Positions 1 to 6,490 of a DNA stretch of 13,288 nt are shown here, piece after piece. The stretch is from an uncultured Eubacterium sp. GTDB taxonomy: Bacteria; Bacillota_A; Clostridia; Lachnospirales; Lachnospiraceae. The stretch spans positions 1 through 13,288 of the forward strand of contig CAOKJJ010000145.1 of assembly GCA_948468465.1 (NCBI GenBank), given 5' to 3'. The position numbers and the translations under genes were made by a program. The notes beneath the pieces were generated by a model. That model saw nothing but the letters and a program-made list of their open reading frames with translations. It did not search any database and was not told where the DNA came from. The number at the start of each line of letters is the position of its first letter. Position 1 is the first letter of the stretch.

Positions 1-108
1 AAGCACAGCAAAACAAATGGAAAATATATAGAAGCATTGCAAGCAAGTATAAGCAGACAGATTTCAGGAAGAATCCTCTTTAATAAAGCGATTGCCAGTG
101 TATGTTAA
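1..108 (+). CDS. Possible 3' end of an unidentified ORF (truncated by window edge)
   Basis: Frame 1 is open from the first base to a TAA at 106-108 and would give about 35 residues rich in Lys, Ile, Ser and Ala. A second frame is also open from position 3 to a TAA at 81-83, so the sequence alone does not settle which frame is coding, or whether either is. I recognise no domain. If real, it would be the gene immediately upstream of the HipA-like kinase. In HipA loci that is the usual place for a HipB-type antitoxin, but the visible tail shows no helix-turn-helix pattern. Low confidence because of length and competing frames. Confidence 0.2.
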   Translation, partial: KHSKTNGKYIEALQASISRQISGRILFNKAIASVC

Positions 109-119
109 TAAAATAGATT
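92..119 (+). promoter_or_regulatory. Weak candidate promoter for the HipA-like/HIRAN pair
   Basis: A TTGCCA hexamer at 92-97 is followed after 16 bases by TAGATT at 114-119. These are moderate matches to the -35 and -10 boxes of the housekeeping sigma factor. Transcription would begin near 126 and leave a short leader before the start at 145. The region is AT-rich, so chance matches are likely. Confidence 0.25.
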
Positions 120-144
120 AGAAATTAAGGGGATAGTCTGCTCG

Positions 145-1272
145 TTGAAATCCCCAAGTAAAGTCACACTATCTAAATTTGTTTTCACAATTGACATGAT
201 AATGAAAGGGTTATATAATTCATTAAAAGTGTATGGAGGAAAACAGAATGAATTACAAAGGATTTTCGATAGTTTCATAAAAGAATATTCAGATTACAAT
301 GGCGATATTGATAATTTTAGTGAGTATATAGAAGTAAATTGGAAAAATTCGTTATCTGGAGAATATGAAGTAATTTGGGAGAGGTATATGAAAGATTTTT
401 CTTTTTGGGAAGAGTATGAAGGTACGCCAGAGGGGAGTGGTCGCAGCGAAAAGATATGGCTGATCAATCCCGATACAGGACAAAAGGGCTTATTTAAATT
501 TAAGAAAGATATTTCAACAACGGATCATGTTTCAGAATGTATAGCATACGATTTGGCGAATATTATTGGGATTCCATGCGCTAAATTTGAAGTCGGATTG
601 TATAAAGGCAGAGAAGGCTCTATAAGTTACAGTATAGTTGATAATAAAGAGGAGACTCTTATTGAAGGAATTTATTGTATTAGTCTGCAATATGAACATT
701 TTGATACTGAAACCTTAATGGATTCAAAAACGAAAGATAAATATTCTTTGGAAATGATTAAAAAAGCATTGGAGCCATTAGGGCTGTTTTATGATTTCTT
801 GCCTGTTTGCATATTTGATTATCTGATAGGAAATTCAGACAGGCATCAGAGCAATTGGGCGTTAATCAGTAAAAATGGAAAAATGCAGTTAAGCCCATTA
901 TATGATAACAGTTCTTCTCTTTGTGCATATGTTACAGAACCGAAGATCAATCGGTATTTGGGAAATGATTTAATGTTATGGAAATCATTGGTTGATACGA
1001 AATCAAAGTCGATGATTCGGATTAGCTGCCAAGACACAAAGCAACCCACACACTTAGAGGTGATTAAATATATTTGTCAAAATTATTTTGAACAGACAGT
1101 AAACATTGTAAAGAAGATTGAAGAATTGCTGACAGAGGATGAGATTTGCATAATAATTGATAAGTATATGAAAATACTTTCAATGAAAAAGACAGATTTG
1201 ATAAAAAAATATCTTTTATCAAAAGTACAGTTGTTGAAGGAAGTATATGGGGAGGCAAATTATGGGCCATAA
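145..1272 (+). CDS. HipA-like serine/threonine kinase (kinase core only)
   Basis: This 375-residue protein carries the HipA C-terminal kinase signature. The catalytic loop GNSDRHQSNW at 229-238 has the expected Asp232 and Asn237. The metal-binding segment PLYDNSSS at 251-258 has Asp254. A Lys in the FKFKK stretch near 117-121 fits ATP binding, and the helix beginning SECIAYDLANIIG at 130-142 supports the N-lobe. HipA kinases phosphorylate protein substrates such as GltX and arrest growth; the substrate here is unknown. The usual HipA N-subdomain-1 (beta-rich, before the kinase core) is not recognisable in the first 95 residues. The start is TTG at 145 behind AAGGGG at 127-132, a rather long spacing; ATG at 196 or 202 is a shorter alternative. 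The 3' end overlaps the HIRAN gene by 11 bases, implying coupled translation. No HipB is adjacent. Base composition is much more AT-rich than genes after 2340. Confidence 0.8.
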   Translation: MKSPSKVTLSKFVFTIDMIMKGLYNSLKVYGGKQNELQRIFDSFIKEYSDYNGDIDNFSEYIEVNWKNSLSGEYEVIWERYMKDFSFWEEYEGTPEGSGRSEKIWLINPDTGQKGLFKFKKDISTTDHVSECIAYDLANIIGIPCAKFEVGLYKGREGSISYSIVDNKEETLIEGIYCISLQYEHFDTETLMDSKTKDKYSLEMIKKALEPLGLFYDFLPVCIFDYLIGNSDRHQSNWALISKNGKMQLSPLYDNSSSLCAYVTEPKINRYLGNDLMLWKSLVDTKSKSMIRISCQDTKQPTHLEVIKYICQNYFEQTVNIVKKIEELLTEDEICIIIDKYMKILSMKKTDLIKKYLLSKVQLLKEVYGEANYGP

Positions 1273-1957
1273 AGATGATAAAGACTATCTGTATTTAATT
1301 TGGAAATCAGGACAATCCGGCCAGCAATACATTGTTGGTCAGTTAACGAGAAATAGTCACTATGAGTTTCGGTATTGCAGTGAGGTGAAAGCGGCAATTG
1401 AGGATGGATTTGCACCACTTCTTTGCTTTCCGGATCTGAATAAGCAATATGAAGATGAAAAACTCTTTTCAGTTTTTTCCAGTCGTTTACCGGATAGAAA
1501 AAGAAAAAACATTAAAGATATTTTAAAAAAGTATGAATTAGAAGATTATGATGAGTATGAATTGCTTAAAAGGAGTGGAGCGAGGCTTCCGATTGACAAT
1601 TTAGCATTTATTGATCCAATTTTGGATGGGGAAAAAGACTTGACGAGAATTTTTTTCGTGGCAGGGGTCAGGCATTATTTGAATTGTGAAGGGGATGATT
1701 GCTCAAAGGCTATAGAGATTACAAGAGGGGATGAAGTTTATTTAAAAAAAGATTTGGAAAATATATATGATATAAATGCAGTGCAGGTGTTGGATAGTTC
1801 AGGAAAAATATTGGGTTATATCCCACGATATTATAGTAACAGTGTAGCTGGATTGCTGGAAACAAAGAAAAAAATTTCATGCCATATATATAATGTTGAT
1901 AAAAATCAAAATTGCAATGAATGCATTAAGGTAATAATGGAAATCAGAAACAATTAA
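1262..1957 (+). CDS. HIRAN-domain protein with a HipA N-terminal-like half
   Basis: This is a 231-residue protein from ATG 1262, chosen because GGGGAGG at 1249-1255 sits 6 bases upstream; ATG 1247 in the same frame is possible. Residues about 130-225 fit a HIRAN domain: GVRHY at 135-139, then a GDEVYLKKDLENIYDINAV stretch at 156-174 and LGYIPRYYS near 184-192, matching the family's pattern of an Asn/Asp-rich turn followed by LGYxPR. HIRAN domains bind DNA ends, including 3' ssDNA ends, in HLTF-type enzymes. Residues about 9-118 (IWKSG, VGQL, YEFRY, FSSRLPD, YELLKRSGAR) resemble the order of elements in HipA N-subdomain-1 (VGxL, FxY, LLPE, LLxxxGG). This is judged by eye, not by alignment. Overlap with the kinase gene suggests the two proteins act together, perhaps one guiding or restraining the other. 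A terminator follows about 40 bases downstream. Confidence 0.72.
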   Translation: MGHKDDKDYLYLIWKSGQSGQQYIVGQLTRNSHYEFRYCSEVKAAIEDGFAPLLCFPDLNKQYEDEKLFSVFSSRLPDRKRKNIKDILKKYELEDYDEYELLKRSGARLPIDNLAFIDPILDGEKDLTRIFFVAGVRHYLNCEGDDCSKAIEITRGDEVYLKKDLENIYDINAVQVLDSSGKILGYIPRYYSNSVAGLLETKKKISCHIYNVDKNQNCNECIKVIMEIRNN

Positions 1958-1998
1958 ATTACTTTCGTTGTATAATAAATCTGACAATCAAGTAACAA

Positions 1999-2028
1999 AG
2001 AGAGCGGACTTGCCACCGCTCTTTTCTT
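1999..2028 (+). terminator. Rho-independent terminator after the HipA/HIRAN pair
   Basis: AGAGCGG at 2001-2007 pairs with CCGCTCT at 2016-2022 around an 8-base loop. Two further weaker pairs can form at the base (1999-2000 with 2023-2024). A T-rich run, TTTTCTTT, follows. It lies about 40 bases after the HIRAN stop codon and separates the AT-rich pair from the downstream cluster. Confidence 0.75.
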
Positions 2029-2061
2029 TATGGAATAAGAAATTCTTCGATTTAATTACAT

Positions 2062-2099
2062 AAAAAACTATCAAAAAGTGTACTTTTTGATAGTTTTTT
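2062..2099. repeat. Long perfect palindrome, first of two related sites
   Basis: The left arm AAAAAACTATCAAAAAGT at 2062-2079 and the right arm ACTTTTTGATAGTTTTTT at 2082-2099 are exact reverse complements, separated only by GT. The A and T runs on the two sides would let the hairpin act as a terminator in either direction. The inner 20 bases (2071-2090) recur, inverted, at 2257-2276, which argues for a protein-binding site instead. Both roles are possible. The structure itself is directly visible. Confidence 0.75.
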
Positions 2100-2256
2100 C
2101 AAGATTATAGTTTAGCATATTCACTGATAAAAGTCTACATATTTTCACAATTTTATCCATTTTTCTGCAAAATTTCTCAGGAAACATCTTCTGTTTTTCC
2201 ATTTCTGATTCAGATTTCGTTTTCGAAAACTTATTTTTTGGCAATTGAGGATTTTA
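2100..2256. other. AT-rich spacer between the two palindromes, no gene seen
   Basis: About 157 bases with no ORF of coding character on either strand. The composition is strongly AT-rich, and polypyrimidine runs dominate about 2150-2215. A perfect 12-base palindrome GTTTTCGAAAAC lies at 2219-2230 and may be another protein-binding site. I see no tRNA, no riboswitch core and no convincing small RNA. Confidence 0.5.
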
Positions 2257-2276
2257 CCAAAAAGTACACTTTTTGA
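2257..2276. promoter_or_regulatory. Palindromic candidate operator, second related site
   Basis: CAAAAAGT at 2258-2265 and ACTTTTTG at 2268-2275 are exact inverted arms around AC. The 20-base unit at 2257-2276 matches the reverse complement of 2071-2090 at 19 of 20 positions. Its right arm runs into TTGACA at 2273-2278, so a dimeric regulator bound here would cover the -35 box of the downstream cluster. An operator role is inference from this overlap. The regulator is not encoded in the window as far as I can tell. Confidence 0.6.
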
Positions 2277-2302
2277 CATTCAAAGATAAAAGTGGATTTA
2301 TT
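2273..2302 (+). promoter_or_regulatory. Candidate promoter of the zinc-ribbon/VWA/dynamin cluster
   Basis: A perfect -35 hexamer TTGACA at 2273-2278 is followed after 18 bases by TTTATT at 2297-2302, a moderate -10. Transcription would start near 2309, about 30 bases before the first gene. The -35 lies inside the right arm of the second palindrome, suggesting repression or another regulated use. The weak -10 would fit a promoter that is not strongly constitutive. Confidence 0.45.
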
Positions 2303-2339
2303 AGCAAATAGTTGCCAATTGCATGCAGGAGGAGTGAAA

Positions 2340-2846
2340 ATGAAATTATTTGGAACAAAAGAACCAACGGAAATGGACCGGGTGATGCAGAATATCCAAC
2401 AGGCGGAAGGGGAAATACAGCAGAAGATTTTCCAGCTCGGCCAGGCATATTACAATGATCATAGAGCGAATGATTATGGCGATGAAAAGTATGCGCTGCT
2501 GATCGACCAGATCAATAAGCTGGATCAGAACCGAAAGGGGTTTTATAAAAACAAGCTGCGTTTGGAAGGGCAGATGATGTGTGAGAACTGCAGTGCGCTC
2601 ATTCCATATGGCAGCACGTTTTGCAGTGTCTGCGGAAAAAGGGCGGATATAAGGCAGGATGCCGAACCGACTGGCGGTTTCGGGGTTGTGGCAGGCGACG
2701 CTTTGAACGGCGGCACTGCGGCTGGAATGGAGGCTGCGGCCGAATCGCATCCGGGTGCGGGAGCACGGACCTGTATGGACTGTGGGGCCGTCCTTGAGCC
2801 GGACAGTATGTTTTGCACATCCTGTGGAAAGAAAGTCGAGGAATAG
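2340..2846 (+). CDS. Small helical protein with two C-terminal zinc ribbons
   Basis: This is a 168-residue protein starting at ATG 2340, set by a textbook AGGAGG at 2327-2332 with 7-base spacing. An upstream in-frame GTG at 2292 has no such site and would lie over the putative promoter. Residues about 10-78 are charged and helical, probably a coiled coil. Two zinc ribbons follow: Cys81, 84, 95, 98 and Cys145, 148, 159, 162. A Gly/Ala-rich linker at about 105-142 separates them. There is no signal peptide or membrane segment, so it should be cytoplasmic. Such double ribbons usually mediate protein or nucleic-acid contacts. It is the first gene of the long cluster, and its plan (helical region then ribbons) is mirrored by the gene at 12116. 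Function unknown; an adapter role is inference. Confidence 0.8.
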   Translation: MKLFGTKEPTEMDRVMQNIQQAEGEIQQKIFQLGQAYYNDHRANDYGDEKYALLIDQINKLDQNRKGFYKNKLRLEGQMMCENCSALIPYGSTFCSVCGKRADIRQDAEPTGGFGVVAGDALNGGTAAGMEAAAESHPGAGARTCMDCGAVLEPDSMFCTSCGKKVEE

Positions 2847-2909
2847 CCGCAATATCATAAGGAAACGGTGAGAGACAACCGCCGATAAAAAACGGGAGGA
2901 GAATGAGCT

Positions 2910-3623
2910 ATGTTTTGTAAAAATTGCGGAAGTACCGTTCAGGATGGGATCAGGTTCTGTCCGAAATGCGGAAAGGCGACGGCAGGCAGGGCGAGACGGA
3001 ACGGCGCCGCATCCGGAGCCGGCAGGGAATTCGGGTATGCCGGAGTAGGAAGCGGCATGGAAAATTTCGGGTATACAGGCACGGGAAACGCTGCCGGAAT
3101 GTCGGGAGCCGGTGGGGCGCGGGCAAAAGCGGCCGACGCAAACAAGCTGTTTATGATAGTGGCTGCTGTGATTGTGGTGGTTGTGGCCATGACGGTATTC
3201 TTTGCCGTCCGGCGTAACAATGCGGATAAAAATGCTTCAATTGTCGGCGAATGGGTGAGTACGAGCACGGTGGATATGGGAGGGCTGCTTGATGCGGTGC
3301 TGGAAGCAAATGGTATCTCCGGGATGGGTGCACAGATGATAAGATCAGCGCTTGACGCCTGGTATAACATAAACGATAATTTGGCCCTCGTTTTTTATGA
3401 AAGGGGCGATTTTGGGATTACGTTCGGCGGGGCCGGAGTTACCGTTTTAGATATGACTTATGAGCAGATGCCAAACGGAAAGCTAAACATGAATATTGGA
3501 TTTAACGGTATATTAAAGCAGATCCCGATCAAGGGATTGTCTTTTAACGTAAAATGCAAGGTAAAGAAGGATACGATGACAATGGAAGTATTTGGCAGTG
3601 AACTTCAATTTCAGCGAAGGTAA
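2910..3623 (+). CDS. Zinc ribbon-TM protein with a small extracellular, lipocalin-like domain
   Basis: 237 residues, with GGGAGGAG at 2894-2901 ahead of ATG 2910. An N-terminal zinc ribbon (Cys3, 6, 17, 20) is followed by a Gly/Ala-rich flexible stretch to about residue 75. One membrane helix at about 80-100 comes next, ended by RR. The rest begins IVGEWVSTST at 111 and ends with alternating polar and hydrophobic strands (DTMTMEVFGSELQFQRR). That opening and ending recall small lipocalin-like or DUF5640-type beta domains, but the match is only by eye. Topology is probably ribbon inside, beta domain outside, the same plan as TcaA/YvbJ-type Firmicute proteins. It is one of several proteins of this build in the cluster. 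A sensor or scaffold role is inferred; no enzyme motif is seen. Confidence 0.8.
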   Translation: MFCKNCGSTVQDGIRFCPKCGKATAGRARRNGAASGAGREFGYAGVGSGMENFGYTGTGNAAGMSGAGGARAKAADANKLFMIVAAVIVVVVAMTVFFAVRRNNADKNASIVGEWVSTSTVDMGGLLDAVLEANGISGMGAQMIRSALDAWYNINDNLALVFYERGDFGITFGGAGVTVLDMTYEQMPNGKLNMNIGFNGILKQIPIKGLSFNVKCKVKKDTMTMEVFGSELQFQRR

Positions 3624-3647
3624 GCAATGACTTTTGGGAGGTAAAAG

Positions 3648-4280
3648 ATGCAGGATATTAATCAAATGCGTTTTGACAAATCGCCGCAGGACAAGCAGGC
3701 AAAGAAAAAAGCAGGAGGAAATACCACACGTATTCTGGCCGTGGCAGTAGTGGCTGCGTGCGTAATCATTGCAGTGCTTCTGGCGCTGTTAGCCGTGTCA
3801 AAAAAGCCCGGAAACGGTGATGGCCAGATGGCAGCGGACGGGAACCTGGATGGACAGGCGCAGACAGAAGAACAGTCCGAAACGGATGAAAGAGGAGTGC
3901 TTGAGATGTTAAGGCAGGTGATGCAGGGCAGCCTTAGCATGGCCGACATTCACTGGGAGAGGTACTATCCGGATGCGATTGCCGATGTGATTTATACGGC
4001 TATGGCGGAAGAGGATATGGATGACTTTGACCCTATGGGCGTGACAATGGAGATTTTGTCTGTATCCAAAATGGAGCAGGACGCCATAGGCACTTTGCAG
4101 GATATGGCATGGGAGTTTTTGGAGGATATTGGTGATGTGTCTGAGGAGCCTGCGTTTTCTGTGGAAGAAGGTTATCTGGCATTCTGTGCGTTTTCCAGGG
4201 AAGATGAAATGGAAACCGGTATTTTCCTGATTTTAAAGGTAGACGGCAGATATGGGTTCTATGGCGGATATGAGATGTAG
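3648..4280 (+). CDS. Single-pass membrane protein with an acidic extracellular domain, unknown
   Basis: 210 residues from ATG 3648, with GGGAGGT at 3636-3642. The N-terminal 27 residues are polar and Lys-rich. A membrane helix spans about 28-50 (ILAVAVVAACVIIAVLLALL), and an acidic Gly/Gln/Glu-rich linker to about 82 leads to a compact domain to the end. That domain is very acidic, includes an EEDMDDFDP segment near 125-133, and ends in aromatic residues (YGFYGGYEM). Unlike its neighbours it has no zinc ribbon. I recognise no family. Its position 24 bases after the previous gene, and the same inside-TM-outside layout, suggest a partner of the adjacent membrane proteins. A signal-anchor rather than a cleaved signal peptide fits the N-terminus. 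Confidence 0.72.
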   Translation: MQDINQMRFDKSPQDKQAKKKAGGNTTRILAVAVVAACVIIAVLLALLAVSKKPGNGDGQMAADGNLDGQAQTEEQSETDERGVLEMLRQVMQGSLSMADIHWERYYPDAIADVIYTAMAEEDMDDFDPMGVTMEILSVSKMEQDAIGTLQDMAWEFLEDIGDVSEEPAFSVEEGYLAFCAFSREDEMETGIFLILKVDGRYGFYGGYEM

Positions 4281-4312
4281 TAAAAGGGGCTTAAAGCCAA
4301 AAGGAGCAGAAC

Positions 4313-6436
4313 ATGATTTGTAAAAAGTGTGGGGAACGGAATCCCAATGGTGCAAAGTACTGCAAAGGATGCGGTTCGCAGCTTATTTCGCCGGAAAAGG
4401 AAACGAAGGATGCGCACGGCGCTTCAAAAGGCCGGAAAAAATGGCCGGCAGCGCTGGCGGCAGCCGTGGCAGCGGCCGTTGTCGCAACGGGAACCACAGC
4501 GTCTGTATATAAAAACACATTTCGCAGACAGGCAAAAGAGTTTCAGGAACTTCAGCAGACCTATGCGCTGGGACAGTATGAAACGGAGTATGACAGGCTG
4601 AACCAGGAGGCGGAGACGGTACTTGGGGGAAACCATTTTTTTGATATTTCCGAAGTCAGGGCAGGCATGTCAGAGCTTGCGGACCGGATTATAGGCTGGA
4701 ATGAGCAAAACGCGGAGAAGTTCGGGCAGCAGTATGCGCTCTTTCAAGAGCTGGAGAAAAAGGAAGTACTGGGAACCTACGAAAAAGAATACAAAGCTCT
4801 GCAAAAAGAAGCAGAGGGTTATTATGCGGCGTCAGATTATATCGGCATTGACAAAGTATTGGAGCCGATGCAGGAGCTTCGTACTTCTATTATAGATATG
4901 AATACAAAAGTGGCGGAATATAAAACCGTTTATGACGATACGGTAAAGGCCTTTCAGATGCTTTATCTGTCTAAGGACGAAAAGGACGATTATGAATCTT
5001 ACCGTGCCGCGCTGGAGGACGCGCTGGGACAGTTTGATGTCAGTGCATGTGAAGCAGCGTCTGCTACATTCACCGGTTATCAGCAGAAAATAGAGCAGGA
5101 TAATATCAAAGAAATTGAACATTTAAAAGATGATGTAAAAGCGTTTGATACCGAAGAGTTGTTTGATGTGGAAACGGATGAATTTGAAAAGCATGTAAAA
5201 GAAGCGCAAAATTCATACGGAGACAAGAATTATGCGAAAGCCTACAAGAATTACCTTGCCTGTAAAAAACAAATCGGCCTTGTGGAAAAATCTTATTCCT
5301 ACAACGCTAATCTGGAGCAGGTAGACGTATCGGAATTTCCGGAAGTCAAATTATATTTATCCATTAAGGACTTTGCGACAGGCAGTTATGTCGATAACCT
5401 TGACCCGGATTCGTTCCGGCTGAGGGAAGCGTTATCCGGCGGCAAATACCGCAAGCCGGATATCCTATCGGCAGACAAAATGGATGGCAAGGAAAAGCTG
5501 AACATTGCCATGGTAGCGGACTGCAGTGCAAGCATGGGCTATAATTTTTCATATGGGCAGGATATTATGGAAGGTTTTTTGCAGAGCATGCAGACAGGAG
5601 CAGGGGATCAGGCGGCGCTGTATTCTTTTGCGGACTATGTGGACAGGGAGATGTATTTTACATCTGATACGGATGCGTTAAGCGATGCGATTTACGATAT
5701 GGAAATGGGGAATATGACGGCGCTTTATGACGCGCTCGTATATGCACTGAGCGAGATTGTGGTGCAGGACGGTGCAAAATGCGTGATTGCGTTTACGGAC
5801 GGGATGGAAAATTACAGCACATCCACCAAGGAATTTGTAATCCGAAAAGCGAATGAGAACCACGTCCCTATTTATCTGATCGGCATTGGGGGATCGGTGG
5901 ATGATGCGGCGCTGCGTGACATTGCGGAAAGCACAGGGGGATTTTACGCGAATATTGATGATATCAGCTACATGGAGGATATCTATGACCAGATTTATCG
6001 AGATCAGAAGTCTATGTACGTAGTCCGGTATCGTACCGATGAAAAGGAATCCACGGATGTTGGACGCTCCGTTTATGTCAGCTATCAGGATGAAACATAC
6101 GCAATCCGTATGCAGGACGAATACACGCCGTCCGAATATAAGATCCAGGGATTTATCTTTTATGACAGTGACAGCCGCTATCTGACGGAAGAAGAGCTGG
6201 ATCGTCTGACCGAGGTTGAGGTGCTGATCGCGCTGAACGAGATTTACGCGCGCAGGGGCTACATCTTTTCCACGAACCAGGCGCTGATCAGCCACTTTAA
6301 CAGCTGCAGCTGGTACAACGGTACGGAGGGGGATATGCTAAAAGTTGCGGGGACGTTTAATGAATATGAAACAAAAAATGTAGATCTGCTTGTCAACTAT
6401 GAATGCAAGCATGGTTTAAATAACAGAAAGAAATAG
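4313..6436 (+). CDS. Zinc ribbon-TM-helical repeat-VWA-YARHG surface protein
   Basis: 707 residues, with AAGGAG at 4301-4306 before ATG 4313. Domains in order: a zinc ribbon (Cys3, 6, 17, 20); a membrane helix at about 44-65; a long helical region at about 66-330 with at least two related segments (about 82-101 and 152-171, both near a G-x-YExEY core); a VWA domain at about 395-575; and a YARHG domain at about 615-690. The VWA metal site (MIDAS) looks complete: DCSAS at 403-407, Thr469 and Asp496 in FTDG. YARHG carries its name motif as YARRG at 645-649 followed by a conserved FxxxSWY pattern. VWA domains bind metal-dependent protein ligands; YARHG is an extracellular domain of unknown ligand. 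The predicted layout puts the ribbon in the cytoplasm and VWA/YARHG outside. It is the largest and probably central surface component of the cluster. Confidence 0.88.
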   Translation: MICKKCGERNPNGAKYCKGCGSQLISPEKETKDAHGASKGRKKWPAALAAAVAAAVVATGTTASVYKNTFRRQAKEFQELQQTYALGQYETEYDRLNQEAETVLGGNHFFDISEVRAGMSELADRIIGWNEQNAEKFGQQYALFQELEKKEVLGTYEKEYKALQKEAEGYYAASDYIGIDKVLEPMQELRTSIIDMNTKVAEYKTVYDDTVKAFQMLYLSKDEKDDYESYRAALEDALGQFDVSACEAASATFTGYQQKIEQDNIKEIEHLKDDVKAFDTEELFDVETDEFEKHVKEAQNSYGDKNYAKAYKNYLACKKQIGLVEKSYSYNANLEQVDVSEFPEVKLYLSIKDFATGSYVDNLDPDSFRLREALSGGKYRKPDILSADKMDGKEKLNIAMVADCSASMGYNFSYGQDIMEGFLQSMQTGAGDQAALYSFADYVDREMYFTSDTDALSDAIYDMEMGNMTALYDALVYALSEIVVQDGAKCVIAFTDGMENYSTSTKEFVIRKANENHVPIYLIGIGGSVDDAALRDIAESTGGFYANIDDISYMEDIYDQIYRDQKSMYVVRYRTDEKESTDVGRSVYVSYQDETYAIRMQDEYTPSEYKIQGFIFYDSDSRYLTEEELDRLTEVEVLIALNEIYARRGYIFSTNQALISHFNSCSWYNGTEGDMLKVAGTFNEYETKNVDLLVNYECKHGLNNRKK

Positions 6437-6490
6437 GTGACAGAAATAGAATCAGGATCAGTCAGAGAAAAACGCAGAAAGCGTGATACG

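Noticed and set aside
2062..2276. Paired palindromes as ends of a transposable element or as recombinase attachment sites
   Set aside because: No transposase or recombinase is encoded nearby, no target duplication is seen, and overlap with a -35 box is better explained by an operator.
2346..2858. Open frame of about 170 residues on the - strand
   Set aside because: It is a shadow of the double-zinc-ribbon gene, whose Cys pairs and ribosome site are clear.
5678..6295. Open frame of about 205 residues on the - strand
   Set aside because: It lies entirely under the VWA-YARHG coding region, which has strong domain support; the reverse product has no domain and no ribosome site.
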